14,618 nucleotides of DNA from Candidatus Thiodiazotropha taylori (lineage in GTDB: Bacteria > Pseudomonadota > Gammaproteobacteria > Chromatiales > Chromatiaceae): contig JAHRHW010000061.1 of assembly GCA_019100305.1 (NCBI GenBank), positions 1-14,618 on the forward strand. Reading direction: 5' to 3'. Position numbers and translations under genes: made by a program. Below, one piece after another: positions 1 to 6,080 of this stretch; the first letter of the stretch is position 1; each line of letters begins with the position of its first letter. The notes below the pieces were generated by a model that ran no database searches, had not been told where the DNA came from, and saw only the letters and a list, made by a program, of their open reading frames with translations.

Positions 1-10
1 AGCAAGGGGT

Positions 11-86
11 GCATAACAAGGCAATGCACTCGGAAAAACCTGTCGCTTGACGCTCCCGGTTTTCGGGTGATAGCGACATTAGGCGC
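11..86 (+). repeat. integron attC-like recombination site (putative)
   Basis: The stretch opens with GCATAAC, an R''-like core site, followed by AAGG. It contains two arms that pair with each other: CACTCG..AAAACC at about 28-43 against GGTTTTCGGGTG at about 58-69, with one T-G wobble. It ends in ATTAGGC, one base away from the R' consensus GTTRRRY. A GTTATAC at about 91-97 is an alternative R' that pairs with GCATAAC at six of seven positions. The size (about 76-87 bp) and the bulged-hairpin design fit attC sites of chromosomal integrons. The spacers pair poorly and no integrase is visible, so this is a structural guess. The AT-rich small ORFs that follow are the kind of cargo carried in cassettes. 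Confidence 0.4.
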
Positions 87-131
87 CAGTTATACTGGAT
101 GTGAAAAAAGCAGTAATAAAAAAACGCCGGA

Positions 132-284
132 ATGATTAAAAAAATGATGACAGGTCAGGTCAACCAACCTAAACAATTATCTATCGGGATCACTGGATTT
201 TGCCTGAAGTTGATTTCGTTGCAAGATCCCACAAAACAGCAGGGCTACCGTGAAGCGATAGTTAACTTCGAGGCAAAGCAGTAA
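132..284 (+). CDS. hypothetical 50-aa ORF
   Basis: An ATG at 132 opens a 50-residue frame ending at TAA 282-284, with a lysine-rich N-terminus (MIKKMM) and no recognisable domain, signal peptide or membrane segment. It begins shortly after the attC-like site, where a cassette gene would be expected to start. There is no convincing Shine-Dalgarno sequence, and its 3' end carries the left arm of the 12-bp inverted repeat at 261-272. It could be a small cassette gene, the tail of a decayed gene, or chance. Confidence 0.22.
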   Translation: MIKKMMTGQVNQPKQLSIGITGFCLKLISLQDPTKQQGYREAIVNFEAKQ

Positions 285-337
285 AACCGGGGTGGCCTAG
301 TATCTATTGTTGTTAGATAGATTAACTCGAAGTTAAC
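261..337. repeat. perfect 12-bp inverted repeat with nested hairpin
   Basis: GTTAACTTCGAG at 261-272 is the exact reverse complement of CTCGAAGTTAAC at 326-337. Inside the 53-bp interval is a second hairpin, TATCTA (301-306) and TAGATA (314-319) with a 7-nt loop. The element ends 11 bp before the ATG of the lipoprotein gene at 349, so it could be an operator, a 5' RNA structure or the footprint of a mobile element. Confidence 0.7.
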
Positions 338-348
338 ATACGAATACA

Positions 349-597
349 ATGGGAAAAGTAATAACTGTAATCTCGATGGCCACTTATTTATGCGCATGCG
401 CAGAGTCTAAAAATGACGACCTCTATAATAGGTGTATACAGATCGGCATGGTTGAGCAAATGGAAGGCATGAATGAAAGGGATCGACCTTCAGTCAAGCA
501 TGGAGTAGAGCAGGGTTGCAAAATTGTAACTAAAGAATGTACTGACAACCCAGACGATGAATTGTGTAAAGCTTTCAAATTGAAATTCTTAAAATAA
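349..597 (+). CDS. putative small lipoprotein, 82 aa
   Basis: The protein begins with a short hydrophobic segment (about residues 3-16) ending in L-C-A-C, an acceptable lipobox with Cys17 as the lipidated residue, so it is probably an anchored periplasmic protein. The mature part is polar and holds three further cysteines (about 29, 57 and 63, with another near 73), which could form disulfides. No known family is recognised. Base composition is distinctly AT-richer than the right half of the window. The start is the first ATG after the inverted repeat and has no obvious Shine-Dalgarno sequence. The next gene follows after 16 bp in the same direction, so the two may be co-transcribed. Position after an attC-like site suggests transferred cargo. 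Confidence 0.5.
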   Translation: MGKVITVISMATYLCACAESKNDDLYNRCIQIGMVEQMEGMNERDRPSVKHGVEQGCKIVTKECTDNPDDELCKAFKLKFLK

Positions 598-613
598 TCC
601 AACGGTAAATAAC

Positions 614-991
614 ATGTTAAAAATACTTTATTTTGTATTCGCAGCGTTCCCTTGTCTTGTGTTAGGAGAAGTAATTTCAGAATCAGATCTAATTGGTGAT
701 TGGGAGTGGTTAGGGAACTCAATGGAGAGGTCAAGTGATTTAACTGGCCTTACTAGAACTGGACCTAGCATTCATAGATATCATTCAGATGGCAAATATG
801 AATATATTTCTGTTCTTGACGGCAAGCTAGGCAAAGCAGTCGTCGGAAAATGGCGTTTCAAAAATGGCATCCTCTCTGTAACTCGACCAGACAACGGAAC
901 TTTCAACAATAAAGCGCTTGGCTTTGAAAATGGTGTTCTAGAAACACAGGATGATTTTCTAGGAGCCTACATGTATCAAAAGAAAAAATAG
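614..991 (+). CDS. small secreted hypothetical protein, 125 aa
   Basis: Residues 1-18 form a clear Sec signal peptide (hydrophobic core LYFVFAAFPCLVL, likely cleavage after LG). The mature part starts with a short segment containing LIGDWEW, then alternating polar and hydrophobic stretches ending in GAYMYQKK, compatible with a small beta-rich, lipocalin-like fold. That reading is only by feel; no family is recognised. It is AT-rich like its upstream neighbour, follows it by 16 bp and probably shares a transcript. The Shine-Dalgarno sequence is weak. After the stop, ACAACAA (992-998) and TTGTTGT (1015-1021) form a 7-bp inverted repeat that may be a weak terminator. Confidence 0.55.
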   Translation: MLKILYFVFAAFPCLVLGEVISESDLIGDWEWLGNSMERSSDLTGLTRTGPSIHRYHSDGKYEYISVLDGKLGKAVVGKWRFKNGILSVTRPDNGTFNNKALGFENGVLETQDDFLGAYMYQKKK

Positions 992-1123
992 ACAACAAGG
1001 TCAAGAAAAGTCAATTGTTGTGCTTTTGTTGATAAGTTTCTCAAACCCACAAATGAAGGTGACGCCTAACTGTACAATCAATTATGCAGGTTAGTTTTCA
1101 GGTCTACACCAATCTGATTTGGT

Positions 1124-1783
1124 TCAATTGAGCACTCCACTGTGTTGAGGCGTGATGACTGTAGGATCAGATTTTTCTTCCAGCAGCTGAGTAAACAGTT
1201 TCAATCGTTCTGTGACGGTTGATGATTCGAGCAATAGCTGTTTGCTGTGCGCGTCAAGGTTTATAACCAATACTAAATTGTTCACCACCTGCTCAATGGG
1301 ATTTTCAGTCAGAACCTTCCAATCCACTTGCATGTTATGCCGATCGAAGTAGAGCCGGAGTTTTTGTTTGAACTGGTCAATCAAGCTTTTCTCAACCTCT
1401 TCGTTGATGTAATCATTGGCAAAATCCCGCCAATTAACATGGCTGATGGCTCTGCTGTCGCTCTGATGGAGTTCATCGATGATCCTGAATCGACAGACTC
1501 CTGTGAGCATGACATTCAAGCGACCATCTTTTCGCTCGCGGTATTGGCGTATTCTTCCTGCACAGCCAACCTGATAGGTTTTGAGTTCAGACTGGTTCCT
1601 GGGTTGTACAATACCAATCAGCTGATCACTCTTAAGGGCCTTGAAAAACAGCAACAACTCGTCAGGTTTAGACATTTGCAGCGGGAGTTCACCACCAGGA
1701 AGCAAGGCATTACTGTAAATGAAGATTGGTATTTGATCAGGTAGATCGTCAAAGCTTTGTGTGAACGGATATTTAGGTTTCAA
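1124..1783 (-). CDS. standalone LON substrate-binding-domain protein
   Basis: The 219-residue product matches the single-domain LON_substrate_bdg family (N-terminal domain of Lon protease, without ATPase or peptidase). The N-terminus shows the family signature: DLPDQIPIFIYSNALLPGGELPLQ, followed by a beta-rich half (QLIGIVQPR, VGCAGRIRQY, LNVMLTGVCRFRI) and a helical C-terminal part. The open frame extends back to an ATG at 1948, but those 55 extra residues do not look like the family. TTG at 1783 is preceded by AGGAG with 9 nt spacing, giving a start just before the conserved segment as in relatives, so it is preferred. Such proteins have no proven enzymatic role; a protein-binding or proteolysis-adaptor role is inferred. 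It lies downstream of the hydrolase gene on the same strand, 246 bp apart. Confidence 0.8.
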   Translation of the reverse strand: MKPKYPFTQSFDDLPDQIPIFIYSNALLPGGELPLQMSKPDELLLFFKALKSDQLIGIVQPRNQSELKTYQVGCAGRIRQYRERKDGRLNVMLTGVCRFRIIDELHQSDSRAISHVNWRDFANDYINEEVEKSLIDQFKQKLRLYFDRHNMQVDWKVLTENPIEQVVNNLVLVINLDAHSKQLLLESSTVTERLKLFTQLLEEKSDPTVITPQHSGVLN

Positions 1784-2029
1784 GTTAGGTCGCTCCTGTG
1801 CAGTGGATGTGCAGGAGTAGCCTGGCAACTTGATCTTGGCTCTCACACACTTTGTTGCTTTCAATTGGAAAGCCCGATTCCTATGGCTAACCATAGAACT
1901 TGTGTGAAGAGATAAAAACCTTGGGTTACTACTCTTTATCTGTGGCAAATAAAATGAAGCCTCATCGGAGTCATGTAATTCAGCTTGTCGGGAATCAAAA
2001 ATTCTTATGCAAGTGCTCGAAATCCTCGG

Positions 2030-2878
2030 TTATCGGGATGAGGTATCTATCTCTGTCAATTTGGTTTGTCGAGATTCGCCAAGCTTGCGAAACACAATTT
2101 CCATGTTGGGAATCCAATAGTCCCAGCTATGATTCCCCGGGGCTGGAAAGTAACGGTCATCCGGGAGTATCGCGCCAAGCATCTGAACATCAGGGAAGAG
2201 TCTGTCCTCATCTCCGCACATAAGCCATACCCGTTGAAGTTTACTATTGTCGCCGATCCAATTTTGCGCCATCTGCCAGACCAGCCGGTCGTAGTTGTCT
2301 TTTACCATCACTTTGGATGTGTCGCCGGAGTCCCAGGATGCGAGGCCACCAGCCTCACGAATTGAATCGGTTACATCGCCGCTACCCATGTAGGGAGAGA
2401 TCAACACCAGCCCGTCCATTTCACCAGGGTGATTCCATTCATACATGAGGGTGCCCATCCCCCCCATGGATCCCCCCGAAAGCCAGATCTCAGAATAGCC
2501 CTGCTGGCGCGCTGGTATTACTATCTCGTCATGCAGTCGTTTAACTACCTCTCCTTTGCGGTAGTAATTGATGGTAAGGTCGGCCATCATAATATCCGGT
2601 TCAGGCCAACCCCGGTGGATGGCATCAGGTACCCCCTCTTTCTGCATGTGTTGTGCATCACTGAGCATGCCCGGTAGCAATATGATCAGACGCTCTTTGC
2701 TTTGCTGGGTACCCTCGACCAGCGTTCGCTCCACTCGATCAGGCAGCGGGCCAAACACAGAACAGGCTGACAGCATTGATACAGACATCAGTACGATTAG
2801 TAATGACGTTGAGTTAGGTGTTTTATGCTTGCTGCGGAGGTGTTTCATAGCATTCTTCGTCCGATTGAATACATTCAT
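2030..2878 (-). CDS. lipoprotein alpha/beta hydrolase (esterase-like)
   Basis: The 282-aa product has a lipoprotein signal: basic N-terminus, hydrophobic stretch at about 24-37 and lipobox LSAC with Cys39. An alpha/beta-hydrolase domain follows. The nucleophile elbow is GGSMGG with Ser137, the acid is probably Asp223 or Asp225 in CGDEDRLF, and His250 in GNHSWDYW completes the triad. LLPGMLSD at about 67-74 is likely the oxyanion-hole loop. The protein should be a membrane-anchored periplasmic serine hydrolase of unknown substrate. An internal ATG at residue 11 (2848) is an equally good start because neither has a strong ribosome binding site. The gene is divergent from the Rieske gene at 3163. 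Confidence 0.82.
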   Translation of the reverse strand: MNVFNRTKNAMKHLRSKHKTPNSTSLLIVLMSVSMLSACSVFGPLPDRVERTLVEGTQQSKERLIILLPGMLSDAQHMQKEGVPDAIHRGWPEPDIMMADLTINYYRKGEVVKRLHDEIVIPARQQGYSEIWLSGGSMGGMGTLMYEWNHPGEMDGLVLISPYMGSGDVTDSIREAGGLASWDSGDTSKVMVKDNYDRLVWQMAQNWIGDNSKLQRVWLMCGDEDRLFPDVQMLGAILPDDRYFPAPGNHSWDYWIPNMEIVFRKLGESRQTKLTEIDTSSR

Positions 2879-2923
2879 ACAATCTGTAATGTTAAGTTGC
2901 GTTATTCAGTATGTGGCTGCTGC

Positions 2924-2945
2924 AGCCCGGAACCAGCGGGCTTTT
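2924..2945 (+). terminator. terminator-like hairpin
   Basis: AGCCCG (2924-2929) pairs with CGGGCT (2937-2942) around a 7-nt loop and runs into TTTT (2942-2945). It reads as an intrinsic terminator for plus-strand transcription, although no plus-strand gene ends just before it. The tract is short, so it may instead be an attenuator-like structure. Confidence 0.35.
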
Positions 2946-3162
2946 GAAGATCGGTCCAGCGAGTCGCCAATCTACCTTCAAAAAATAACAGGAGTCATAC
3001 GGATATCAATCTCATAAAATAAAGGGGAGTTTATAAGACGATTGAGCAACTATCGGTGAATGCCCCCAGACGCCTATGAACCAAAATGGTGCGGACAGAA
3101 TCGAGGTCACAACGAAAATCTTGGTTATTCTTTACAAAAACAGATGATTAAAAATATCAGCC

Positions 3163-3528
3163 ATGCTGACATCTGACCGGGAGGTATTTGTTTGTCATAG
3201 CCATCAGCTCCGAGAAGGGGAAACTCTTCTGATTGATATCAGGTTCAATGGCCTATTGGAGTCGAGTGTCGTGCTGCGCCATCAGGAGAGGGCTTACGCC
3301 TACCTCAATCGCTGTGTGCACATGAACAAACGCCTTGATTGTGAACACACTCAGCTGTATGACAGAAATCTAGAACTGCTACGTTGTTCCATGCATGGTC
3401 TGGTTTTCGACCCCGCCAACGGAGATTGTGTAAGCGAAATCTGTGAGGGAAAAAGGCTCTGTGCACTGAAACTGGCGGAGTCAGATGGCAGGATCAGATT
3501 TCGCGACAAGCGGATATCATCGGTGTAA
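3163..3528 (+). CDS. Rieske-type [2Fe-2S] domain protein
   Basis: The 121-aa product is essentially one Rieske domain. The cluster ligands are visible as C51-V-H53 and C75-S-M-H78, followed by the typical GLVFDPANGDCV strand and an E-I-C-E-G motif where relatives have GPc. The spacing between the ligand pairs (21 residues between His53 and Cys75) is longer than the common 15-17. There is no signal peptide or membrane helix, so it is probably a soluble cytoplasmic electron carrier or the Rieske part of a dissociated system. No oxygenase or reductase partner sits next to it, so its partner is unknown. The start has no clear ribosome binding site, but the length and domain boundaries fit. Confidence 0.75.
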   Translation: MLTSDREVFVCHSHQLREGETLLIDIRFNGLLESSVVLRHQERAYAYLNRCVHMNKRLDCEHTQLYDRNLELLRCSMHGLVFDPANGDCVSEICEGKRLCALKLAESDGRIRFRDKRISSV

Positions 3529-4060
3529 TGGCCAGAAGTTTATATTCGTCAGCACTCGTGCAATTGATCCGGTGTCCGTTACGGATATGGCGGTTGACCT
3601 GATCGAGTTACTGCATGAACCCGGATTCTTTGTGGATATCATTGTTCGAAACTCCACGGGCATTAAGTTTTTTACCAATATCAATATCATCAGGGTTTGC
3701 TGTCTGTGATAAACCATAACCCGTTTACCGGAACCACCAGGTTACGCCATTATCTCAATAGCTCCGAAATGATCGATCCAACGAGCTCAGCTTCGAGCAA
3801 TACTTCAATCAGCAATGCAAAAGGTGCGTAGAGTGAAGTACCCAAAAGCGAAAGAAATCGCACCTGCTCAACGCCGTGCCCAAGAGCACGAGAAACGTCA
3901 GCGACTGATAGCAATGGAGTAAGAAATTTAAAAACGGCTACCGTTCTCTTGATGTCGGACTCATTGAACAATTCGCGTGAATTCGGCGTCTCGTCTACAA
4001 TTCATTGGACCAGCAGTATTTCGCACCAACAAAAGCCTGGAAATCGTGAGGATAATAACA
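3529..4060. other. gene-poor interval between Rieske and copper-storage genes
   Basis: Open frames exist on both strands (for example 3485-3709 plus, 3750-3971 minus, and a basic 35-codon frame at 3815-3922 plus). None has a ribosome binding site, recognisable domain or composition of a real gene. It may hold decayed coding sequence. The last part carries the leader of the copper storage gene. Confidence 0.5.
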
Positions 4061-4531
4061 ATGTCAGATAACAACACTTTAACTGATCGCCGTGAATTTC
4101 TTGTCGGAACCGCTGCAGCTTTGACAATGGCTGCCATTCCAATGACGGCTTCAGCCATGAAAGACCATCATCAACACCATCATCACCACCACGGTAAACA
4201 CAAAGACATCGTGGATGCAGCCGAGGAGTGCATCGCAACTGGTAAGACCTGCTTGAACCACTGCCTGGAACTGCTGGGCAATGGTGATACTTCAATGAAG
4301 GAGTGCTCAAAGAATGTCAATGAGATGGTACCTGTCTGCGAGGCGATGGCAACGCTGGCTTTATCCGATTCAAAAAATTTGAAACTTATTGCGCAAGGTT
4401 GTCTGGCGGTCTGTAAGGATTGTGCGGCCGCTTGCGAGGAACACATAGACAAACACCAGGAGTGTAAGGATTGCTATGGGGCCTGCAATAGCTTTGTAAA
4501 AGTCGTCGAAGCGTACTTGAAGGCAGCCTGA
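4061..4531 (+). CDS. Csp1-like Tat-exported four-helix copper storage protein
   Basis: The 156-aa product starts at ATG 4061, preceded by GAGG about 8 nt upstream; a longer open frame to 3977 is not used. Residues 1-32 are a twin-arginine signal (TDRREFLVG, hydrophobic core, cleavage after ASA). It is followed by a histidine-rich segment with six consecutive His at 39-44. The mature domain has 12 cysteines in helical spacing, including GCLAVCKDCAAAC and ECKDCYGAC, as in the four-helix-bundle copper storage family (Csp1, DUF326 type). Members bind many Cu(I) ions through Cys residues lining the bundle core. Folding before Tat export fits this. The His run is probably a metal-capture tail, an inference. 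No copper exporter or copper-responsive regulator is seen next to it. Confidence 0.87.
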   Translation: MSDNNTLTDRREFLVGTAAALTMAAIPMTASAMKDHHQHHHHHHGKHKDIVDAAEECIATGKTCLNHCLELLGNGDTSMKECSKNVNEMVPVCEAMATLALSDSKNLKLIAQGCLAVCKDCAAACEEHIDKHQECKDCYGACNSFVKVVEAYLKAA

Positions 4532-4552
4532 ACCTGGTCAGGCCTAATGGGG

Positions 4553-4619
4553 TGTCCATTACTCTTGCGCCATTGTCGTTAACGGTTTTAATCAAACCAA
4601 ATGGTGCAAGAAATGGACA
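4553..4619 (+). repeat. long imperfect inverted repeat (stem-loop)
   Basis: TGTCCATT (4553-4560) pairs with AATGGACA (4612-4619). After a 2-nt bulge (4561-4562), TCTTGCGCCATT (4563-4574) pairs with AATGGTGCAAGA (4600-4611), giving 12 more pairs with one G-U. The loop is about 25 nt. The single non-Watson-Crick pair is a G-U only if the plus strand is transcribed, which fits a 3' structure of the copper storage mRNA. There is no T-run, so it is not a classical terminator; a short mobile element is the alternative. Confidence 0.75.
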
Positions 4620-4772
4620 GATTATCCCTATGCCTCTATCTAACCAAGCAAAACTGATTTCATCCTGTTTAATGTAAATCTCAACAACAAATTAGTCACG
4701 GCTATCACTGTGCCATTCAGCCCCTAGTCACCCCCTATTTATATTCTTAACAAATCTTAAGGGTTTTCTGGT

Positions 4773-4818
4773 CGTCAATATTAGTTGACGAAGGGGTGTT
4801 CGTCAACTAATATTGACG
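4773..4818. promoter_or_regulatory. perfect 19-bp inverted repeat operator
   Basis: The arm at 4773-4791 (CGTCAATATTAGTTGACGA) is the exact reverse complement of 4800-4818, with an 8-bp spacer. Each arm is itself palindromic (CGTCAA-6 bp-TTGACG), so the element has two 18-bp operator-like sites at 4773-4790 and 4801-4818. It covers the whole promoter of the HTH/Clp-N operon, which points to tight repression, possibly by the HTH protein encoded next to it. Confidence 0.85.
4785..4813 (+). promoter_or_regulatory. sigma70-type promoter, probably leaderless
   Basis: The -35 box TTGACG (4785-4790) and the -10 box TAATAT (4808-4813) are separated by exactly 17 bp and are both formed by the inverted repeat. 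The predicted start site is about 4820, which is the A of the ATG, so the message may have no 5' leader. Because the repeat is symmetric, the minus strand carries an identical promoter (-35 at 4806-4801, -10 at 4783-4778) firing toward the copper storage gene. Confidence 0.65.
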
Positions 4819-4819
4819 C

Positions 4820-5050
4820 ATGCCAAATCTAGATCCACTGCCTTCCGCTGAAGAACCCGAAGATGCTCTGGCTGCGGTTGTTGCCTTGCGACATATGGCC
4901 GATCAGTTGGAAAGAAAAGCGGTCAAAGAGGCGATTGCCCAAGGCTGGAGTTGGTCACAAGTGGCGGAAGCGCTGGGTGTATCGAAACAGGCTGCACATA
5001 AACGACACGCGTTGCATATCAAATCGGCAAAGGGAGCTAAAAAGGGATAA
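4820..5050 (+). CDS. small helix-turn-helix DNA-binding protein
   Basis: The 76-residue product has a helical N-terminal half (about 14-40) and a helix-turn-helix at about 43-62 (WSWSQVAEALGVSKQAAHKR), ending in a lysine-rich tail. It looks like the small HTH proteins that are encoded just upstream of standalone Clp-N proteins, chiefly in actinobacteria. The ATG at 4820 lies one base after a perfect inverted repeat and has no Shine-Dalgarno sequence, consistent with leaderless translation. The next gene follows after 4 bp. Likely role: repressor of its own operon through the double palindrome. The signal it senses is unknown. Confidence 0.8.
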   Translation: MPNLDPLPSAEEPEDALAAVVALRHMADQLERKAVKEAIAQGWSWSQVAEALGVSKQAAHKRHALHIKSAKGAKKG

Positions 5051-5054
5051 TGCC

Positions 5055-5567
5055 ATGTTCAATCGGATAAGGTTACGGTTGCGTGACATGAGGACCGTAA
5101 GTAAGCTGATCGCCGGAGCGGATAAGCAGGCCTGTTTGTTGGGTGAAGAGAGACCGGGCGCAGAACATTTTGTATTGTCTGCGCTCAATCTTGAAGATGG
5201 TACTGCCAGAAGAGCATTTGAACGGTTGGGAGCGGACTCCGGCAAATTTCAGGAAGCTGTAGAAAAGCAGTACAGTGAGGCCTTAAGTCACATAGGAATA
5301 GATCCACCCTCGTTGGATATTCAGCCAGAGCCGTTAGCGATATCAAAAACTTTTCAAGAGTCTCAAGCGTCTGGTCAGGACTTGATGAAAAAACTGTTTG
5401 ATCTGAAACAGAAAGACAAGCAGCATCCTCTTCTCGGGGCTCATGTTCTGTGTGCTGTGGCAGATATGCAGCACGGCGTGGTATCCCGTGCGTTCAAGGT
5501 CATGGGGATCAAGCCGGAGCAATTGATCCGGAGCGCCAGAGAGGAAATTCACGGCAATCCACCTTAA
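5055..5567 (+). CDS. standalone double Clp-N domain protein
   Basis: The 170-aa product has two Clp repeat-like segments. The first, at about 14-60, contains GEERPGAEHFVLSALN and ARRAFERLG. The second, at about 105-160, contains HPLLGAHVLCAVAD and VSRAFKVMGI. This is the N-terminal substrate/adaptor-binding domain of ClpA/ClpC, but no AAA+ ATPase or peptidase is present. It could bind proteolysis adaptors or degradation tags without degrading, or act as the sensing partner of the HTH protein; both are inferences. Spacing of 4 bp and an AAGGGA ribosome binding site indicate translation coupled to the HTH gene. A CAGTCAG/CTGACTG hairpin at 5590-5617 follows the gene. Confidence 0.8.
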   Translation: MFNRIRLRLRDMRTVSKLIAGADKQACLLGEERPGAEHFVLSALNLEDGTARRAFERLGADSGKFQEAVEKQYSEALSHIGIDPPSLDIQPEPLAISKTFQESQASGQDLMKKLFDLKQKDKQHPLLGAHVLCAVADMQHGVVSRAFKVMGIKPEQLIRSAREEIHGNPP

Positions 5568-5589
5568 CCGGTTCTGCTTGCATAGGGAA

Positions 5590-5617
5590 CAGTCAGTCTG
5601 ATCGATCGTTCTGACTG
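5590..5617. repeat. 7-bp hairpin after the Clp-N gene
   Basis: CAGTCAG (5590-5596) pairs with CTGACTG (5611-5617) across a 14-nt loop that itself contains the palindrome GATCGATC. There is no T-run, so termination is uncertain; it may separate the Clp-N gene from the small membrane protein gene on a shared transcript. Confidence 0.45.
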
Positions 5618-5639
5618 AATACCAGGAGGGATGAACAGC

Positions 5640-5813
5640 ATGAGCGCCTATATTCCAATGGCTATTTGGTTTGTCAGCGCATTTATATGTCTCTATATCG
5701 CAAGAAGGCGACACCTCAGATTATCTTTCCCGAGAAAACTTATGGTGGTGCTGTTGGGTCCGATTGCAATACCCGTTGTAATGCTGATCAAAACGGACAC
5801 ACACCAATCATGA
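5640..5813 (+). CDS. small two-helix membrane protein, 57 aa
   Basis: The product has two hydrophobic segments (about residues 4-20 and 33-51) separated by a basic loop with RRRHLR and PRK, so both termini probably face the periplasm and the loop the cytoplasm. A strong AGGAGG at 5624-5629 places the start at ATG 5640 (10 nt spacing) rather than the in-frame ATG at 5631, which is directly adjacent to the ribosome binding site. No family is recognised. It may be the third gene of the HTH/Clp-N operon, 72 bp downstream, or have its own promoter. Confidence 0.6.
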   Translation: MSAYIPMAIWFVSAFICLYIARRRHLRLSFPRKLMVVLLGPIAIPVVMLIKTDTHQS

Positions 5814-5820
5814 AACTTGG

Positions 5821-5836
5821 ATTCAGAACGCTGAAT
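5821..5836 (+). repeat. short hairpin after the small membrane protein gene
   Basis: ATTCAG (5821-5826) pairs with CTGAAT (5831-5836) around AACG, and is followed by TTC. This may be a weak terminator. The remaining interval to 6080 holds no convincing gene and presumably the promoter of the CDGSH gene. Confidence 0.3.
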
Positions 5837-6080
5837 TTCTGAATTGACTCTGAAACTGGTCGATCTATCCACGAAGTCTAATTCTGTATCGTTGGTTTGG
5901 ATGTAGTGATCTTCCACCAGCTATTTACCTATGAATAGGGCAGTAATTTTTAGCAATCTATGGCTATAGTCTTAATATCGATTTTACCGGGCTGGCTACC
6001 GGCTCGCGGTCTTAGTAAGAGTTTGGCTTCAATTGCAACAAGTTGCTTTTTCAACACATTCAGTCAGATAGTGGGTGCAC

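Noticed and set aside
1784..1948. N-terminal extension of the LON-domain protein to ATG 1948
   Set aside because: The added 55 residues are basic and unlike the family, and a TTG with a good ribosome binding site sits right before the conserved domain.
3485..3709. 74-codon plus-strand ORF overlapping the end of the Rieske gene
   Set aside because: No ribosome binding site, no recognisable domain, overlap of 44 bp with a better-supported gene and a low-complexity end; possibly decayed sequence.
3815..3922. 35-codon very basic ORF on the plus strand
   Set aside because: Lysine/arginine-rich composition is suggestive of a DNA-binding or transposase remnant, but there is no ribosome binding site and no recognisable match.
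3750..3971. 73-codon minus-strand ORF with a hydrophobic C-terminus
   Set aside because: No initiation signal and no family; apolar composition alone is weak evidence.
3977..4060. Longer start for the copper storage protein
   Set aside because: It would bury the Tat signal 28 residues inside the protein, whereas ATG 4061 has a GAGG ribosome binding site and places the twin arginines correctly.
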